From assembly GCF_018863195.1 (NCBI RefSeq), contig NZ_JAHKRT010000003.1:491628-555627 (forward strand): a stretch of DNA of 64,000 nucleotides, written 5' to 3'. Shown piece by piece: positions 25,384-33,135 of the stretch. Within the stretch, counting starts at the first letter, position 1. Each line of letters starts with the position of its first letter. A program made the translations under genes and the position numbers. Origin of the DNA: Sphingomonas quercus. Its GTDB lineage: Bacteria; Pseudomonadota; Alphaproteobacteria; Sphingomonadales; Sphingomonadaceae. The notes under the pieces were generated by a model. The model made no database searches and was not told where the DNA came from. It saw only the letters and a list, made by a program, of their open reading frames with translations.

Positions 25384-26133
25384 TCAGTGGGCCTCGGCCA
25401 TCCACTGCACCGCGTCCTCGCCCGCCGGAATCCGCAGCGGTGCGCTCGGGTCGGTGGCCGCCCGCCATACTGCGTCGGCAACGTCGACAGCGTGAGTGAC
25501 CGGGCCGCTATCGCTGCGGAAATTGGCGATCATGCCCTCGATCAGCGGCTTGTAGTCGGGGTTATCGAGCCCGCGCAGGTGTGGCATCGCATTGCTCGCA
25601 AAGCTGGTCTCGGGGGAGCGGCCGGGAAGGACGATGTGCACGCGCACGCCGAACGGCTCCATCTCCACCGCGAGCGATTCGGTGAGCGCATTCACCGCCG
25701 CCTTGCTCGCCCGGTAGACGCTGACCAGGGGCAATGGCTTGAACGTCACGGAGGAGGTGACGTTGATGATCGTGCCCCTCCGGCGCGTGCGGAAGCCGGG
25801 CAGCACCGCCTGGATCATCGCCAGCGTGCCGAGCATATTGGTTTCGAACAATTGTCGGGCCGTGGCCGGTTCGATCAGCTCGATCGGGACCGCGGCGCCA
25901 AGCCCCGCATTGTTGACCAGCACGTCGACCTCGCCGGATCTTTCGAATGCGCTGGCGATGCTGGCGGGATCGGTGACGTCGAGCGGCAGGATGATCAGGT
26001 TGGCGGACTGCGGCAGAATGTCGTCCTTCGGATCGCGCATCGTGGCGACAACCTTCCAGCCCTTGTCGAGGAACAGCTTCGCGGTTTCGAGGCCGAAGCC
26101 CGAGGAACAGCCGGTGATGAAAACAGTGGGCAT
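25384..26133 (-). CDS. SDR-family oxidoreductase, divergent from AraC
   Basis: The 249-aa protein has the TGCSSGFG cofactor loop, NNAGLGAAV, catalytic Ser in NVTSSVTF and Tyr/Lys in SVYRASKAAV. The ATG at 26133 has a GGAG site six bases upstream. It is related in layout to the SDR at 23.8 kb, but not in immediate context. It is divergent from an AraC regulator, which probably activates it. Confidence 0.85.
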   Translation of the reverse strand: MPTVFITGCSSGFGLETAKLFLDKGWKVVATMRDPKDDILPQSANLIILPLDVTDPASIASAFERSGEVDVLVNNAGLGAAVPIELIEPATARQLFETNMLGTLAMIQAVLPGFRTRRRGTIINVTSSVTFKPLPLVSVYRASKAAVNALTESLAVEMEPFGVRVHIVLPGRSPETSFASNAMPHLRGLDNPDYKPLIEGMIANFRSDSGPVTHAVDVADAVWRAATDPSAPLRIPAGEDAVQWMAEAH

Positions 26134-26231
26134 GAGAAACTCCGGGTCATGGTCGACAGGTCTGGAGGTAGCCACGCACACCAGGACCTCCTATGCGTGT
26201 GCGTCTCGAATCAATTGGCGATAGTCCTGAT

Positions 26232-27134
26232 ATGACCATTGATCCGTTGGCGGAGATCGTGACGCTGCTCCAGCCTTCGGCCAGCTTCTCGAAACTCGTC
26301 GAATATGCCGGGCGCTGGCGGATCAACCGCGATGTCGAGGGCAAGCCCGTCTATTTCGCCGTGCTGGACGGCGAGTGCCGCGTGGTCACCGCCGGCCGCC
26401 CGCCGATCATCGTGCGGGCCGGCGATTTCGTGCTGTCGCCATCCACTCACGATCAGGCGATCGAGAGCATCGAGGCGCCGCCGCATGGCGTCGCCATGCT
26501 GCCGACGGAACTCGGTGAAGGCCGGTTCCGGATCGGGCCGGCCGGCGAGCCGGTCAATCTCAGGATGCAGGTCGGATTATGCAGCTTCGCATCGCCCGAC
26601 GCGGCCCTGCTCGTCTCCCTGCTACCCTCGATGGTCGTGGCCCGCGGCGAGCCGCGGCTTGCGCAACTGCTCCATCTGGTCGGCGACGAGACCCGGCAGT
26701 CGCGCCCCGGACGCGAGCTGGTGCTGGAACGGCTGCTCGAGGTGCTGCTGATCGAGGCGTTTCGCTGCGGCATTGATATCGCATCGGTGCCGAGCGTGGC
26801 ACGAGGGCTATCCGACGAACGGCTGGTGGCCGCGTTACGCGCCATGCATGCGCGGCCGGCACATGGCTGGACGGTCGCCGATCTCGCCGGGGAAGCGGCG
26901 ATGTCGCGCTCGGCCTTCTTCGCGCGGTTCGGCCGCGTCGTCGGACTGCCGCCGATGGAATATCTGCTCACCTGGCGGATGGCGCTTGCCAAACGCCTGC
27001 TGCGCAGCCGCGAGCTGGCGATCGAACATGTCGCCGCACAGGTGGGCTATGGCTCGGCGAGCACGTTCAGCACCGCCTTCGCCCGTCACGTCGGGATGCC
27101 GCCGATGCGATATGCCCGGATTGCCTCCGGCTGA
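26232..27134 (+). CDS. AraC-family transcriptional regulator (cupin sensor domain)
   Basis: The 300-aa protein starts with a cupin-like AraC N-terminal domain (WRINRDVEGKPVYFAVLDGE, RAGDFVLSP). Two C-terminal HTH motifs follow: WTVADLAGEAAMSRSAFFAR, then IEHVAAQVGYGSASTFSTAF. These two motifs are the AraC DNA-binding signature. The start is taken at 26232; an ATG at 26193 is possible. It faces away from an SDR gene, with about 100 bp between, and likely controls it. Confidence 0.85.
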   Translation: MTIDPLAEIVTLLQPSASFSKLVEYAGRWRINRDVEGKPVYFAVLDGECRVVTAGRPPIIVRAGDFVLSPSTHDQAIESIEAPPHGVAMLPTELGEGRFRIGPAGEPVNLRMQVGLCSFASPDAALLVSLLPSMVVARGEPRLAQLLHLVGDETRQSRPGRELVLERLLEVLLIEAFRCGIDIASVPSVARGLSDERLVAALRAMHARPAHGWTVADLAGEAAMSRSAFFARFGRVVGLPPMEYLLTWRMALAKRLLRSRELAIEHVAAQVGYGSASTFSTAFARHVGMPPMRYARIASG

Positions 27135-27215
27135 ATCAGGGCGCGCGATGGCATTCTGCGTTTCCGAAGGTGCGACGGCCGCGCTCCCGATCCCGCAAGC
27201 TGCCATTCCCGCTTG

Positions 27216-27776
27216 TCACGCACCTTCAGAAAACATGCCGTAGCGCCCGCGCCATGCCGCCACTTCGTCCCTGAGGTGCGCCGGCGCCGGGTCTCCCGAG
27301 ATGACGAGGCGGGCGACGTCGTCCTCGGGATGCATCAACATCTTTGTCGATCCGTCGCTGAACCAGACCGGCACCAGCTGATTGCACAGGCTGTCGAGGA
27401 TTGTTGCGGCCATGCCGCTCTCTATCGCGTTGCTGCCGGCGAGCTTGCGGACGTTGATCGAGACACCCTCGAAGCAGTTGCGCGGCTCACGCTCGAAATT
27501 GAGCGAAACCAGAAGGCCGGAGCGATCGGGGCGAGCCTCGTCGGGCATGTCGGCGACCCTGCGCCAGGCGCAGAACCACGTTCGGCAGACAGGGGGGCGC
27601 ACATCATGGATGCCGCACCCATTGGCCGTGAGTTGCGCGCATGGCATTCCCGCGGGCTTCTTGAAATCGGGCGTGTCGACCGTGAGGACGGTACAGCATG
27701 CCGTGCAACCGCCGCAGCTTCGATCGGCGAGTACCGGCCCCAGCAGGACCGTCTCCAGTTCGGGCTCGTCCGGCAT
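27216..27776 (-). CDS. YkgJ-type cysteine-cluster protein
   Basis: The 186-aa protein has the YkgJ zinc/iron cysteine pattern: CGGCTACCTVLTVD near the N-terminus, then CAQLTANGCGIHDVRP and CRTWFCAW. The eight clustered cysteines would bind a metal or Fe-S cluster. The family is of unknown function. The start at 27776 fits the family; GGGAGCGAGG lies a little upstream. No linked pathway is seen. Confidence 0.8.
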   Translation of the reverse strand: MPDEPELETVLLGPVLADRSCGGCTACCTVLTVDTPDFKKPAGMPCAQLTANGCGIHDVRPPVCRTWFCAWRRVADMPDEARPDRSGLLVSLNFEREPRNCFEGVSINVRKLAGSNAIESGMAATILDSLCNQLVPVWFSDGSTKMLMHPEDDVARLVISGDPAPAHLRDEVAAWRGRYGMFSEGA

Positions 27777-28254
27777 CCGGATGGAACTGCCTCGCTCCCG
27801 GCGGGAATGCAAGAGCGCCCGCGAGCCGGCGAAATGCCCTGCGAGGGCCCAGGTGCCACGGCGCAGCGGCGGCGGTGGGCGAAACCGCGGTCAGGGTGGC
27901 GCCTGACCAAAATCCTCCGCCGTCGCGGGCCGACGATCGGCCTCGACCCGATCGACAATGTGAACGCCGCGCCGCCTTCGGGTTGGTTGGCGGCGCTGAT
28001 GCCGACGCTCATGCTTCGGCAAATCCCTTGACGGTCGCGAGGCCAAGGAACTCCGTTTCGGCTTCCTGCGGTTCGCCATTCTCGGGCTGACAGCGCTCGT
28101 CCGCGGTGCTGCCGCGGGCCTCGCCGGGCCGCTCAACAGGGGGCCGGCCGGCCCTTTCCGAACTGTGCCTGCGCCTCCGGCACCGGAAAAACGGATCGGC
28201 TTTCGCCGGCCTGACGATAGCGAGATCGGTCGGCGAACGCGGCCTTGCTCGCGC
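27777..28254. other. Intergenic region without a recognised gene
   Basis: About 478 bp between the YkgJ-type gene and the end of the SDR of the bufferin operon. Open frames exist in several directions but are Arg/Pro/Ala-rich and non-coding in character. No repeat or clear terminator hairpin was found. Confidence 0.4.
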
Positions 28255-29049
28255 TCACAGGGCGATGTGCGCGCGTGCGCGCTCCGCGATGGCGGCCTTG
28301 CGCTCGCGCATCTCGGCATCGACGGCATCCGGCTCGGTGCGATTGCGGGCGACGAGCGCCAGTCGCTCCGGGCCGCCGCGCACCACCTCGCGGCGGTCCT
28401 CGATGATCGCCTGCACGATCTCCGCGGCGACCTCCTCGACGGATTCGAGCCCGGCAGACGGGACGTTGGCGCTGGCCATCATCGGCGTGGCGGTGGCGGT
28501 CGGGAAGGCGTTGAGCACGCTGATGCCCTCGCCTGCCAGCTCGCGGCGCAGCGCCTCGCCGAAATGGGCGATGCCGGCCTTCACCGCCGCATAAGTGGTG
28601 TAGAAGGGCAGCGCCACCTGTCCGATTCCCGAGCTTATATTGACGACGAGCCCGGCCCCGCTCGCCCGCAACGCCGGCAGCGCGGCGCGGGTGAGCAGGA
28701 TCGGCGCGGTGAGATCGACCTCGATCATCGCCCGGATCTCGTCCTCGCCGACGTCCTCCAGCCGTCCGCCGCGCACGATGCCGGCATTGTTGACGAGGAT
28801 GTCCAGCCCGCCGAGCGCCTTGAGACTGGCGGCGATGGTCTCGGCGCGGCCTTCTGAGGTCGCGACATCGGCGGCAAGCCCCGTCACCTCGCCCGCCTCG
28901 GCCAGCATCGCCAGCGCCTCGCCGAGCGCGGCAGTACGCCGGCCGGTGATCACCAGCCGGCCCCCCGCCTGCAGCATCCGGCGTGCCATCTCCAGTCCGA
29001 TGCCGCTCGATCCCCCGGTGATCAATATGCGCTTGCCTGCAATGTCCAT
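28255..29049 (-). CDS. SDR-family oxidoreductase in the bufferin operon
   Basis: The 264-aa protein has a TGGSSGIG loop, NNAGIVRGG, catalytic Ser in NISSGIG and Tyr/Lys in TTYAAVKAG. A GRRTAAL segment after strand 2 favours NADP. It starts 10 bp after the bufC stop on the same strand, with no visible promoter or terminator between. That makes it the fourth gene of bufA2-bufB-bufC-sdr. Dehydrogenases are not among the core bufferin genes I know, so it may be an extra tailoring or redox enzyme, or merely read-through. Several other SDRs in the window warn that the family is simply abundant. Confidence 0.85.
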   Translation of the reverse strand: MDIAGKRILITGGSSGIGLEMARRMLQAGGRLVITGRRTAALGEALAMLAEAGEVTGLAADVATSEGRAETIAASLKALGGLDILVNNAGIVRGGRLEDVGEDEIRAMIEVDLTAPILLTRAALPALRASGAGLVVNISSGIGQVALPFYTTYAAVKAGIAHFGEALRRELAGEGISVLNAFPTATATPMMASANVPSAGLESVEEVAAEIVQAIIEDRREVVRGGPERLALVARNRTEPDAVDAEMRERKAAIAERARAHIAL

Positions 29050-29059
29050 GGCCCGGTCC

Positions 29060-29794
29060 TCAGTTCACATCCACGATCAATCCATCGCCGAGCCATCGTC
29101 CGAGAAACGCGCCGGCGCGCGCCGGACCATGCTCTTCTCCCAGGCGCTCGACCAGAGCCGCGCACAGCGCGCCGAAGCCGTGGCCCGCGCGGATCAAGGC
29201 AAGCGCCTCGCCCTCTTCGGCCTCCAGCGTGCGGAACAGCGGCGTGAAGCCCTGGCGCCAGATGGCGATGCTGGCGGCCTGTGGGAGCCGTTCGGCCGGC
29301 GGCGGCCGCTCGCCGGCTGCGAGCGCCGACCAGATCGCCGCGGCGTTGGTGGTGGCCGGCAGCAGCCGGAACGTCGGCGCAAGATGCAGCGCCGCCGCCT
29401 CCCAATCGACATTGCCGAGCCGGGACGGATCGACCGCCGCCGCGTCCGGGCCGACAAAGGCGAGCCCCAGCCCGCATTCCAGCCGCGCGAGCTCGGCCAC
29501 CTCGGGGTCCTCCGGATAGAGGCCGTCAAGCGTCACGGGGAAGTCGAGCGCATAGGCGTCGAGCGTCCAGCCATGCGGCGGCGACCCGTCGATATGGGTT
29601 GCCGCGGCGGCGGCAAATGCCGCCTCGCCCAGCCACGCCACGAGCATCGGATAGCTATCCGACAGGCATGCCATGAGCTGCGCGCGATAGGTGTTGAGGT
29701 ACACGGCCAGCCCCGCCGGATAGCGGCCGGCAAGCGGCCCGCTCTCGCTGGTCAGCCAGTCGCGGAAGCCGTGCTGCAGCGCGCGCAAGGTCAT
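29060..29794 (-). CDS. BufC-like partner protein (DUF2063/HvfC family)
   Basis: The 244-aa protein matches the DUF2063/HvfC/BufC family: LQHGFRDWLTSESGPLAGRY and YLNTYRAQLMACLSDSYPML are the conserved N-terminal helices. WRQGFTPLFRTLEAEEGEAL is a later signature. It pairs with DUF692 proteins as the partner that brings the precursor peptide to the modifying enzyme. Its start overlaps the bufB stop by 4 bp. Function by family: maturation of the metallophore encoded just upstream. Confidence 0.85.
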   Translation of the reverse strand: MTLRALQHGFRDWLTSESGPLAGRYPAGLAVYLNTYRAQLMACLSDSYPMLVAWLGEAAFAAAAATHIDGSPPHGWTLDAYALDFPVTLDGLYPEDPEVAELARLECGLGLAFVGPDAAAVDPSRLGNVDWEAAALHLAPTFRLLPATTNAAAIWSALAAGERPPPAERLPQAASIAIWRQGFTPLFRTLEAEEGEALALIRAGHGFGALCAALVERLGEEHGPARAGAFLGRWLGDGLIVDVN

Positions 29795-30621
29795 GCCGCC
29801 CGCCGCTCCCGGTCCGAGGCGATGTCCCGCGCCAGCGCGAGCTCGTCGAGCAGCTCCGCAAGCGGCGGAATGTCATCGTCGCGCTCGATCATAGTCGCGA
29901 CCGGACCGAACCGTTCCAGCGCGGCAGCGTAGAGCGACCAGACGGACGGGGGCACCGGCCGGTCATGCGTGTCGATCAGCAGCGCCCGGCCCTGGCTGTG
30001 GCCGGCGAGGTGGATCTGGCGGACGCGCGCGGCAGGAATGCCGGCGAGATAGGCGGTCGCGTCGAAGCCGTGGTTGCTGGCGCTGACAATGATGTTGTTG
30101 ACGTCGAGCAACAGCGCGCAACCGGTGCGCCGGCAAATCATGTCGAGAAATTCCCATTCCGGCATCTCGCCGGGCAGATGGATGTAGCTGGACGGGTTTT
30201 CGACCAGCATCGTCCGGCCCAGCGCCTCCTGGGCCCGGTCGATATTGGCGCAGACCACCGCCAGCGCATCCCCGGTATAGGGAAGCGGCAGCAGGTCGTG
30301 GGCGTTGAAGCCGCCGATCCGCGACCAACTGAGATGATCGGAGACGAACAGCGGCTCGACCGCGTCGACCAGCGCCCGCAGGCGACGCAGATAGTCGACA
30401 TCGATGCCGTCGGCCGAGCCGATCGACATCGAGACCCCGTGCAGCGCCACCGGATGCCGCGCCCGCACCCGGCGCAGCACGTCCAGCGGTCGCCCGCCCT
30501 CGACCATGAAATTCTCCGAGATGACCTCGACGAAATCGACCGGCACCGGCTCCGCCCCGTCGAGGAACGCGCCATAATGCGGCTTGCGCAGGCCGAGGCC
30601 GAACAGATGCCGGTCGACCAT
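29791..30621 (-). CDS. BufB-like multinuclear iron peptide-modifying enzyme (DUF692)
   Basis: The 276-aa protein is a DUF692/MbnB-type TIM barrel. Metal-ligand motifs are visible in order: SENFM, VALHGVSMSIGS, FVSDHLSW, MLVENPSSY, LLLDVNNI, QIHLAGHS and DTHDRPV. Members use an iron cluster to convert cysteines of a peptide into thiooxazole or oxazolone-type copper ligands. It lies 4 bp after the bufA2 precursor gene and is coupled to bufC. All expected acidic and histidine residues are present, so it looks active. It may serve both precursor peptides of this locus. Confidence 0.9.
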   Translation of the reverse strand: MVDRHLFGLGLRKPHYGAFLDGAEPVPVDFVEVISENFMVEGGRPLDVLRRVRARHPVALHGVSMSIGSADGIDVDYLRRLRALVDAVEPLFVSDHLSWSRIGGFNAHDLLPLPYTGDALAVVCANIDRAQEALGRTMLVENPSSYIHLPGEMPEWEFLDMICRRTGCALLLDVNNIIVSASNHGFDATAYLAGIPAARVRQIHLAGHSQGRALLIDTHDRPVPPSVWSLYAAALERFGPVATMIERDDDIPPLAELLDELALARDIASDRERRAA

Positions 30622-30625
30622 CGCG

Positions 30626-30892
30626 TCAGTTGCCCGGCGCGGTCAGGCTGCCGCCCTGCGCGGCGCAGGCCTTGGAGGTCAGCTCCTTGAAGCCCTGGCC
30701 CTTGCAATCATTCATGCCCTTGCAGTCATGATTGCCCGCCTTGCAGTCGGACTGGCCCTTGCAGGCATTGACGCCATAGCAATGCACCGCTTTGGCGCCG
30801 GCGGCCTGCGCCGTGCCGGCGAAGCTGGCGCCGGACAGCGCGATCAGCGCGGCGGCGGCGGCGAAGCCGGCCGTGGACTTGGAACGGGTCAT
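30626..30892 (-). CDS. BufA2-type bufferin precursor peptide (six cysteines)
   Basis: The 88-aa peptide has a signal sequence (FAAAAALIALSGASFAGTAQ-A, cleaving near 30). The mature part carries six cysteines at 38, 44, 50, 57, 63 and 76: HCYGVNACKGQSDCK, NHDCKGMNDCKGQGF and ACAAQGG. This is the repeated 'CKG.(N/S)DCK' pattern of periplasmic bufferin-type metallophores. Modified cysteines bind copper and protect the periplasm. It is the first gene of the bufA2-bufB-bufC-sdr operon. The GTAACC-N16-CGTA promoter lies about 41 bp before its start. Confidence 0.85.
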   Translation of the reverse strand: MTRSKSTAGFAAAAALIALSGASFAGTAQAAGAKAVHCYGVNACKGQSDCKAGNHDCKGMNDCKGQGFKELTSKACAAQGGSLTAPGN

Positions 30893-30932
30893 GATGATCT
30901 CCTGGAAAGGGTTGCCGGATCGGCTTCCCTCC

Positions 30933-30958
30933 TACGGGCGGGGCGGTCCCGCGGTTAC
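30933..30958 (-). promoter_or_regulatory. SigF-type promoter of the bufA2 operon (GTAACC-N16-CGTA)
   Basis: Reading the minus strand, GTAACC (30958-30953) is followed by 16 bases and CGTA (30936-30933), 41 bp before the bufA2 start. The identical arrangement occurs before sigF and before bufA1. It lies immediately after the nrsF stop codon. Confidence 0.75.
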
Positions 30959-30962
30959 AGGC

Positions 30963-31604
30963 TCACCAGCGCAGCAGACGCGGGCCGACCAGTGCGCCGA
31001 ACGCGCCGGCCAGCGCGATGCCGAGGCTGTACCAGGTCAGCACGAAGATCGCCGACACCTCCGGGCAATGCAGGCAGTATAGCGTCGCCGCCCATGCCCC
31101 CGCCGCCAGCCCGGCCGCCGCCCCGGCGGCGCGCAGCCGGGTGGGGGCCAGCCGGCGGAACGACCAGAGCAGGCCGATGAAGATCGGCATGGACAAGGCC
31201 AGCACCAGCCACGGGCACGCCTTCCAGCTCGCGCCCAGCCACATCACCACCCAATCGCGCGAGGGCGTCCCGGCAAGCTCGCCAATGCCGATCCCGCTGA
31301 GCAGCAACACCGGTATCGCCAGCAGCCACAGGCTGTTCAGCGCCACCGGGGTCGGCCGCGCCAGGCGCATCACCGCGATCACCGCGCCGATCCCCAGCGA
31401 GGTGGTGTAGGTCCATTTCATCCAGAAGGAGAAACCGCGCATCTCCGCGTCCAGATCCGGCCGCACGCCGAGCACCGCGGCCACCAGCAACAGCGTGACG
31501 CAGCCGCCGGCGACGATGCCGACACCGATGCGCCGCCCCAGCGCGTGACGCGGCACCGCCGGCACATCGCGGCTCAGATCGCCGATGAGCTGTTCGGTGT
31601 TCAT
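30963..31604 (-). CDS. nrsF: NrsF-type membrane anti-sigma factor (DUF1109)
   Basis: The 213-aa protein has six hydrophobic segments after a short cytoplasmic N-terminus, as in NrsF/DUF1109 anti-sigma factors. Conserved cysteines appear in SWKACPW (130) and TLYCLHCPE (177, 180). The twin cysteines are thought to sense heavy metals in this family. Its start overlaps the sigF stop by 4 bp (ATGA), so sigma and anti-sigma are made together. In Caulobacter, NrsF holds SigF inactive until metal stress. The gene is followed directly by the bufA2 promoter. Confidence 0.85.
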   Translation of the reverse strand: MNTEQLIGDLSRDVPAVPRHALGRRIGVGIVAGGCVTLLLVAAVLGVRPDLDAEMRGFSFWMKWTYTTSLGIGAVIAVMRLARPTPVALNSLWLLAIPVLLLSGIGIGELAGTPSRDWVVMWLGASWKACPWLVLALSMPIFIGLLWSFRRLAPTRLRAAGAAAGLAAGAWAATLYCLHCPEVSAIFVLTWYSLGIALAGAFGALVGPRLLRW

Positions 31605-32140
31605 ACGCGCTCCCCACGGATGCGGGCGGCGAGCGCCCTGAGGCCGCGATGCACCGATACCTTCACGTCCGATTCTCCGATGCCGGCGCCCGATGCCGCC
31701 TCGGCGACGCTGAGGCCGTCGACATGCGTGTCGCGAATGGCCCGCGCCTGCTTCGGCGACAGGGTCGCGAGCAGCGTGTCGACGTCCATCCGGGCGGAGC
31801 TGGCATCCTCGAACCCTTCGGTGACGAGGATCGCCTCGACATCCTCGATCGCCACGGTCATCCGCTGCCGCCGGAAGTGATCGATCAGGCGATAGCGCGC
31901 CACCGCATAGAGCCATGCGGTGAAGGGACGGTCGCGATCATAGGAGGCGCGGCGGGTGTGGATGGCGATCAACGTTTCCTGCACCAGATCCTCGACATCA
32001 TGCTCGGCGCCGCGCAACCGGCGGCGGTAAAAGGCGGCGAGCAGCGGCACCAGCGCGCGCAGCAACGCCTCATGGGCGGCGGCGTCGCCGTCCAGTCCCG
32101 CCGTCATCCACGTCCTGAGCTGGTCCTCGCCCGTCTGCAT
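31601..32140 (-). CDS. sigF: ECF sigma factor SigF-like, metal-stress regulator
   Basis: The 179-aa protein is an ECF sigma-70: region 2 is ALLRALVPLLAAFYRRRLRG and VEDLVQETLIAIHTRRASYD, with FTAWLYAVARYRLIDHFRRQ for -10 recognition. Region 4 is ATLSPKQARAIRDTHVDGLS and AEAASGAGIGESDVKVSVHR. It pairs with the overlapping nrsF gene. A GTAACC-N16-CGTA element sits before its own start, which implies autoregulation. The same element before both bufferin units makes this sigma factor the likely master switch of the locus. Confidence 0.9.
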   Translation of the reverse strand: MQTGEDQLRTWMTAGLDGDAAAHEALLRALVPLLAAFYRRRLRGAEHDVEDLVQETLIAIHTRRASYDRDRPFTAWLYAVARYRLIDHFRRQRMTVAIEDVEAILVTEGFEDASSARMDVDTLLATLSPKQARAIRDTHVDGLSVAEAASGAGIGESDVKVSVHRGLRALAARIRGERV

Positions 32141-32159
32141 CTGCGCTCCCGGCGGGGAC

Positions 32160-32185
32160 TACGGCCCGCGCGCGCGATCGGTTAC
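32160..32185 (-). promoter_or_regulatory. SigF-type autoregulatory promoter of sigF-nrsF
   Basis: On the minus strand GTAACC (32185-32180), 16 bases, then CGTA (32163-32160), 20 bp before the sigF start. It lies 25 bp from the divergent, identical element for bufA1. Confidence 0.75.
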
Positions 32186-32209
32186 AGCCGCGTCGCCGAT
32201 CGTCCGATT

Positions 32210-32235
32210 GTAACCGCACGATGCCGCCCCGCGTA
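32210..32235 (+). promoter_or_regulatory. SigF-type promoter of bufA1-doxX
   Basis: GTAACC (32210-32215), 16 bases, then CGTA (32232-32235) on the plus strand, about 57 bp before the bufA1 start. It is the third copy of the element and faces the sigF promoter back to back. Confidence 0.75.
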
Positions 32236-32291
32236 AGCCCTTCCGTCGCCGGCGCCGCCCGGCCGCCACCCCATTCAGGAAGGACCCGATC

Positions 32292-32570
32292 ATGACCAGC
32301 CCCCACACCGCCGCCGCCGCCGCCGCAGCACTCGCCCTGGCCTTCGCCGCCGGCGCCGCCCATGCCGCCGCCCCGGCAAAGGCCCCGATGGAGAAATGCT
32401 ATGGCGTGGCGCTGGCCGGCAAGAATGACTGCAAGGCCGGCGCCGGCACCAGCTGCGCCGGCACCTCCAGGGTCGATTACCAGGGCGATGCGTGGACGCT
32501 GGTCAAGGCCGGCAGCTGCACCACGATCATGACGCCCAAGGGGGCGGGATCGCTCTCCCCCAAGGCCTGA
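32292..32570 (+). CDS. BufA1-type bufferin precursor peptide (DUF2282, four cysteines)
   Basis: The 92-aa peptide has an Ala-rich signal peptide ending near AHAAA. The mature part holds four cysteines at 36, 47, 55 and 76: [34 protein letters not shown] and AGSCTTI. This is the DUF2282/BufA1 pattern ('EKCYG...NDC...CAGTS..DYQG.AW..V..G.C'). It differs from the six-Cys precursor of the same locus. It has its own SigF-type promoter and is followed by a DoxX gene, but no second bufB/bufC copy is near. It must therefore use the BufB/BufC encoded from 30.6 kb, or those of another locus. Confidence 0.9.
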   Translation: MTSPHTAAAAAAALALAFAAGAAHAAAPAKAPMEKCYGVALAGKNDCKAGAGTSCAGTSRVDYQGDAWTLVKAGSCTTIMTPKGAGSLSPKA

Positions 32571-32631
32571 GCCCCGGCCGCGACCGCACGAGACGGCGGC
32601 GGCGCGGCGCCCCACGATCGAAAGGACCGCG

Positions 32632-33081
32632 ATGTCGCTGCTGATCGCGCTGCACGCCCGTGCCGCCGCGCTTGCCTGCCGCGTGCTGCCGGAGAGGCTG
32701 CTGCTGCTCGTCGCGCGGCTGGGCATTGCTGCCCCGTTCTTCCTGTCCGGTCGCACCAAGGTCGATGGGGTGATCCACATTACCGACGCCACCTATGAGC
32801 TGTTCCGCACGGACTATGCGCTGCCCTTTATCGACCCGGATGTCGCCGCTCATGTCGCGACCTGGTCGGAGCATCTCTTCCCGGCATTGCTGGTGCTCGG
32901 GCTGCTGACCCGGCCCGCGGCGCTGGCGCTGCTCGGCATGACGGCGGTCATCGAGATCTTCGTCTATCCCGATGCCTGGCCGACGCACCTGAGCTGGGCG
33001 GGGTTGCTGCTTCCGCTGATCGCGCGGGGCGGCGGGGCGTGGTCGCTGGACCGCCTGCTCGGGTCCGACAGGCGCGCCTGA
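32632..33081 (+). CDS. DoxX-family membrane protein of the bufferin locus (BufD-like)
   Basis: The 149-aa protein has four hydrophobic helices and the DoxX N-terminal motif [21 protein letters not shown] later segment, [20 protein letters not shown], also fits DoxX. DoxX proteins accompany bufferin-type operons and may help redox handling at the inner membrane. It follows bufA1 by 61 bp and is probably co-transcribed from the same SigF-type promoter. Confidence 0.85.
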   Translation: MSLLIALHARAAALACRVLPERLLLLVARLGIAAPFFLSGRTKVDGVIHITDATYELFRTDYALPFIDPDVAAHVATWSEHLFPALLVLGLLTRPAALALLGMTAVIEIFVYPDAWPTHLSWAGLLLPLIARGGGAWSLDRLLGSDRRA

Positions 33082-33135
33082 ACGCCGTCATCCCGCCGGC
33101 GGCGGCGCTGTTTCGGCTCGCTCCCGCCCGCCGGC

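Noticed and set aside
27891..28328. 145-codon minus-strand frame after the SDR of the bufferin operon
   Set aside because: Arg/Pro/Ser-rich translation and overlap with the SDR 3' end; looks like a non-coding GC-rich frame.
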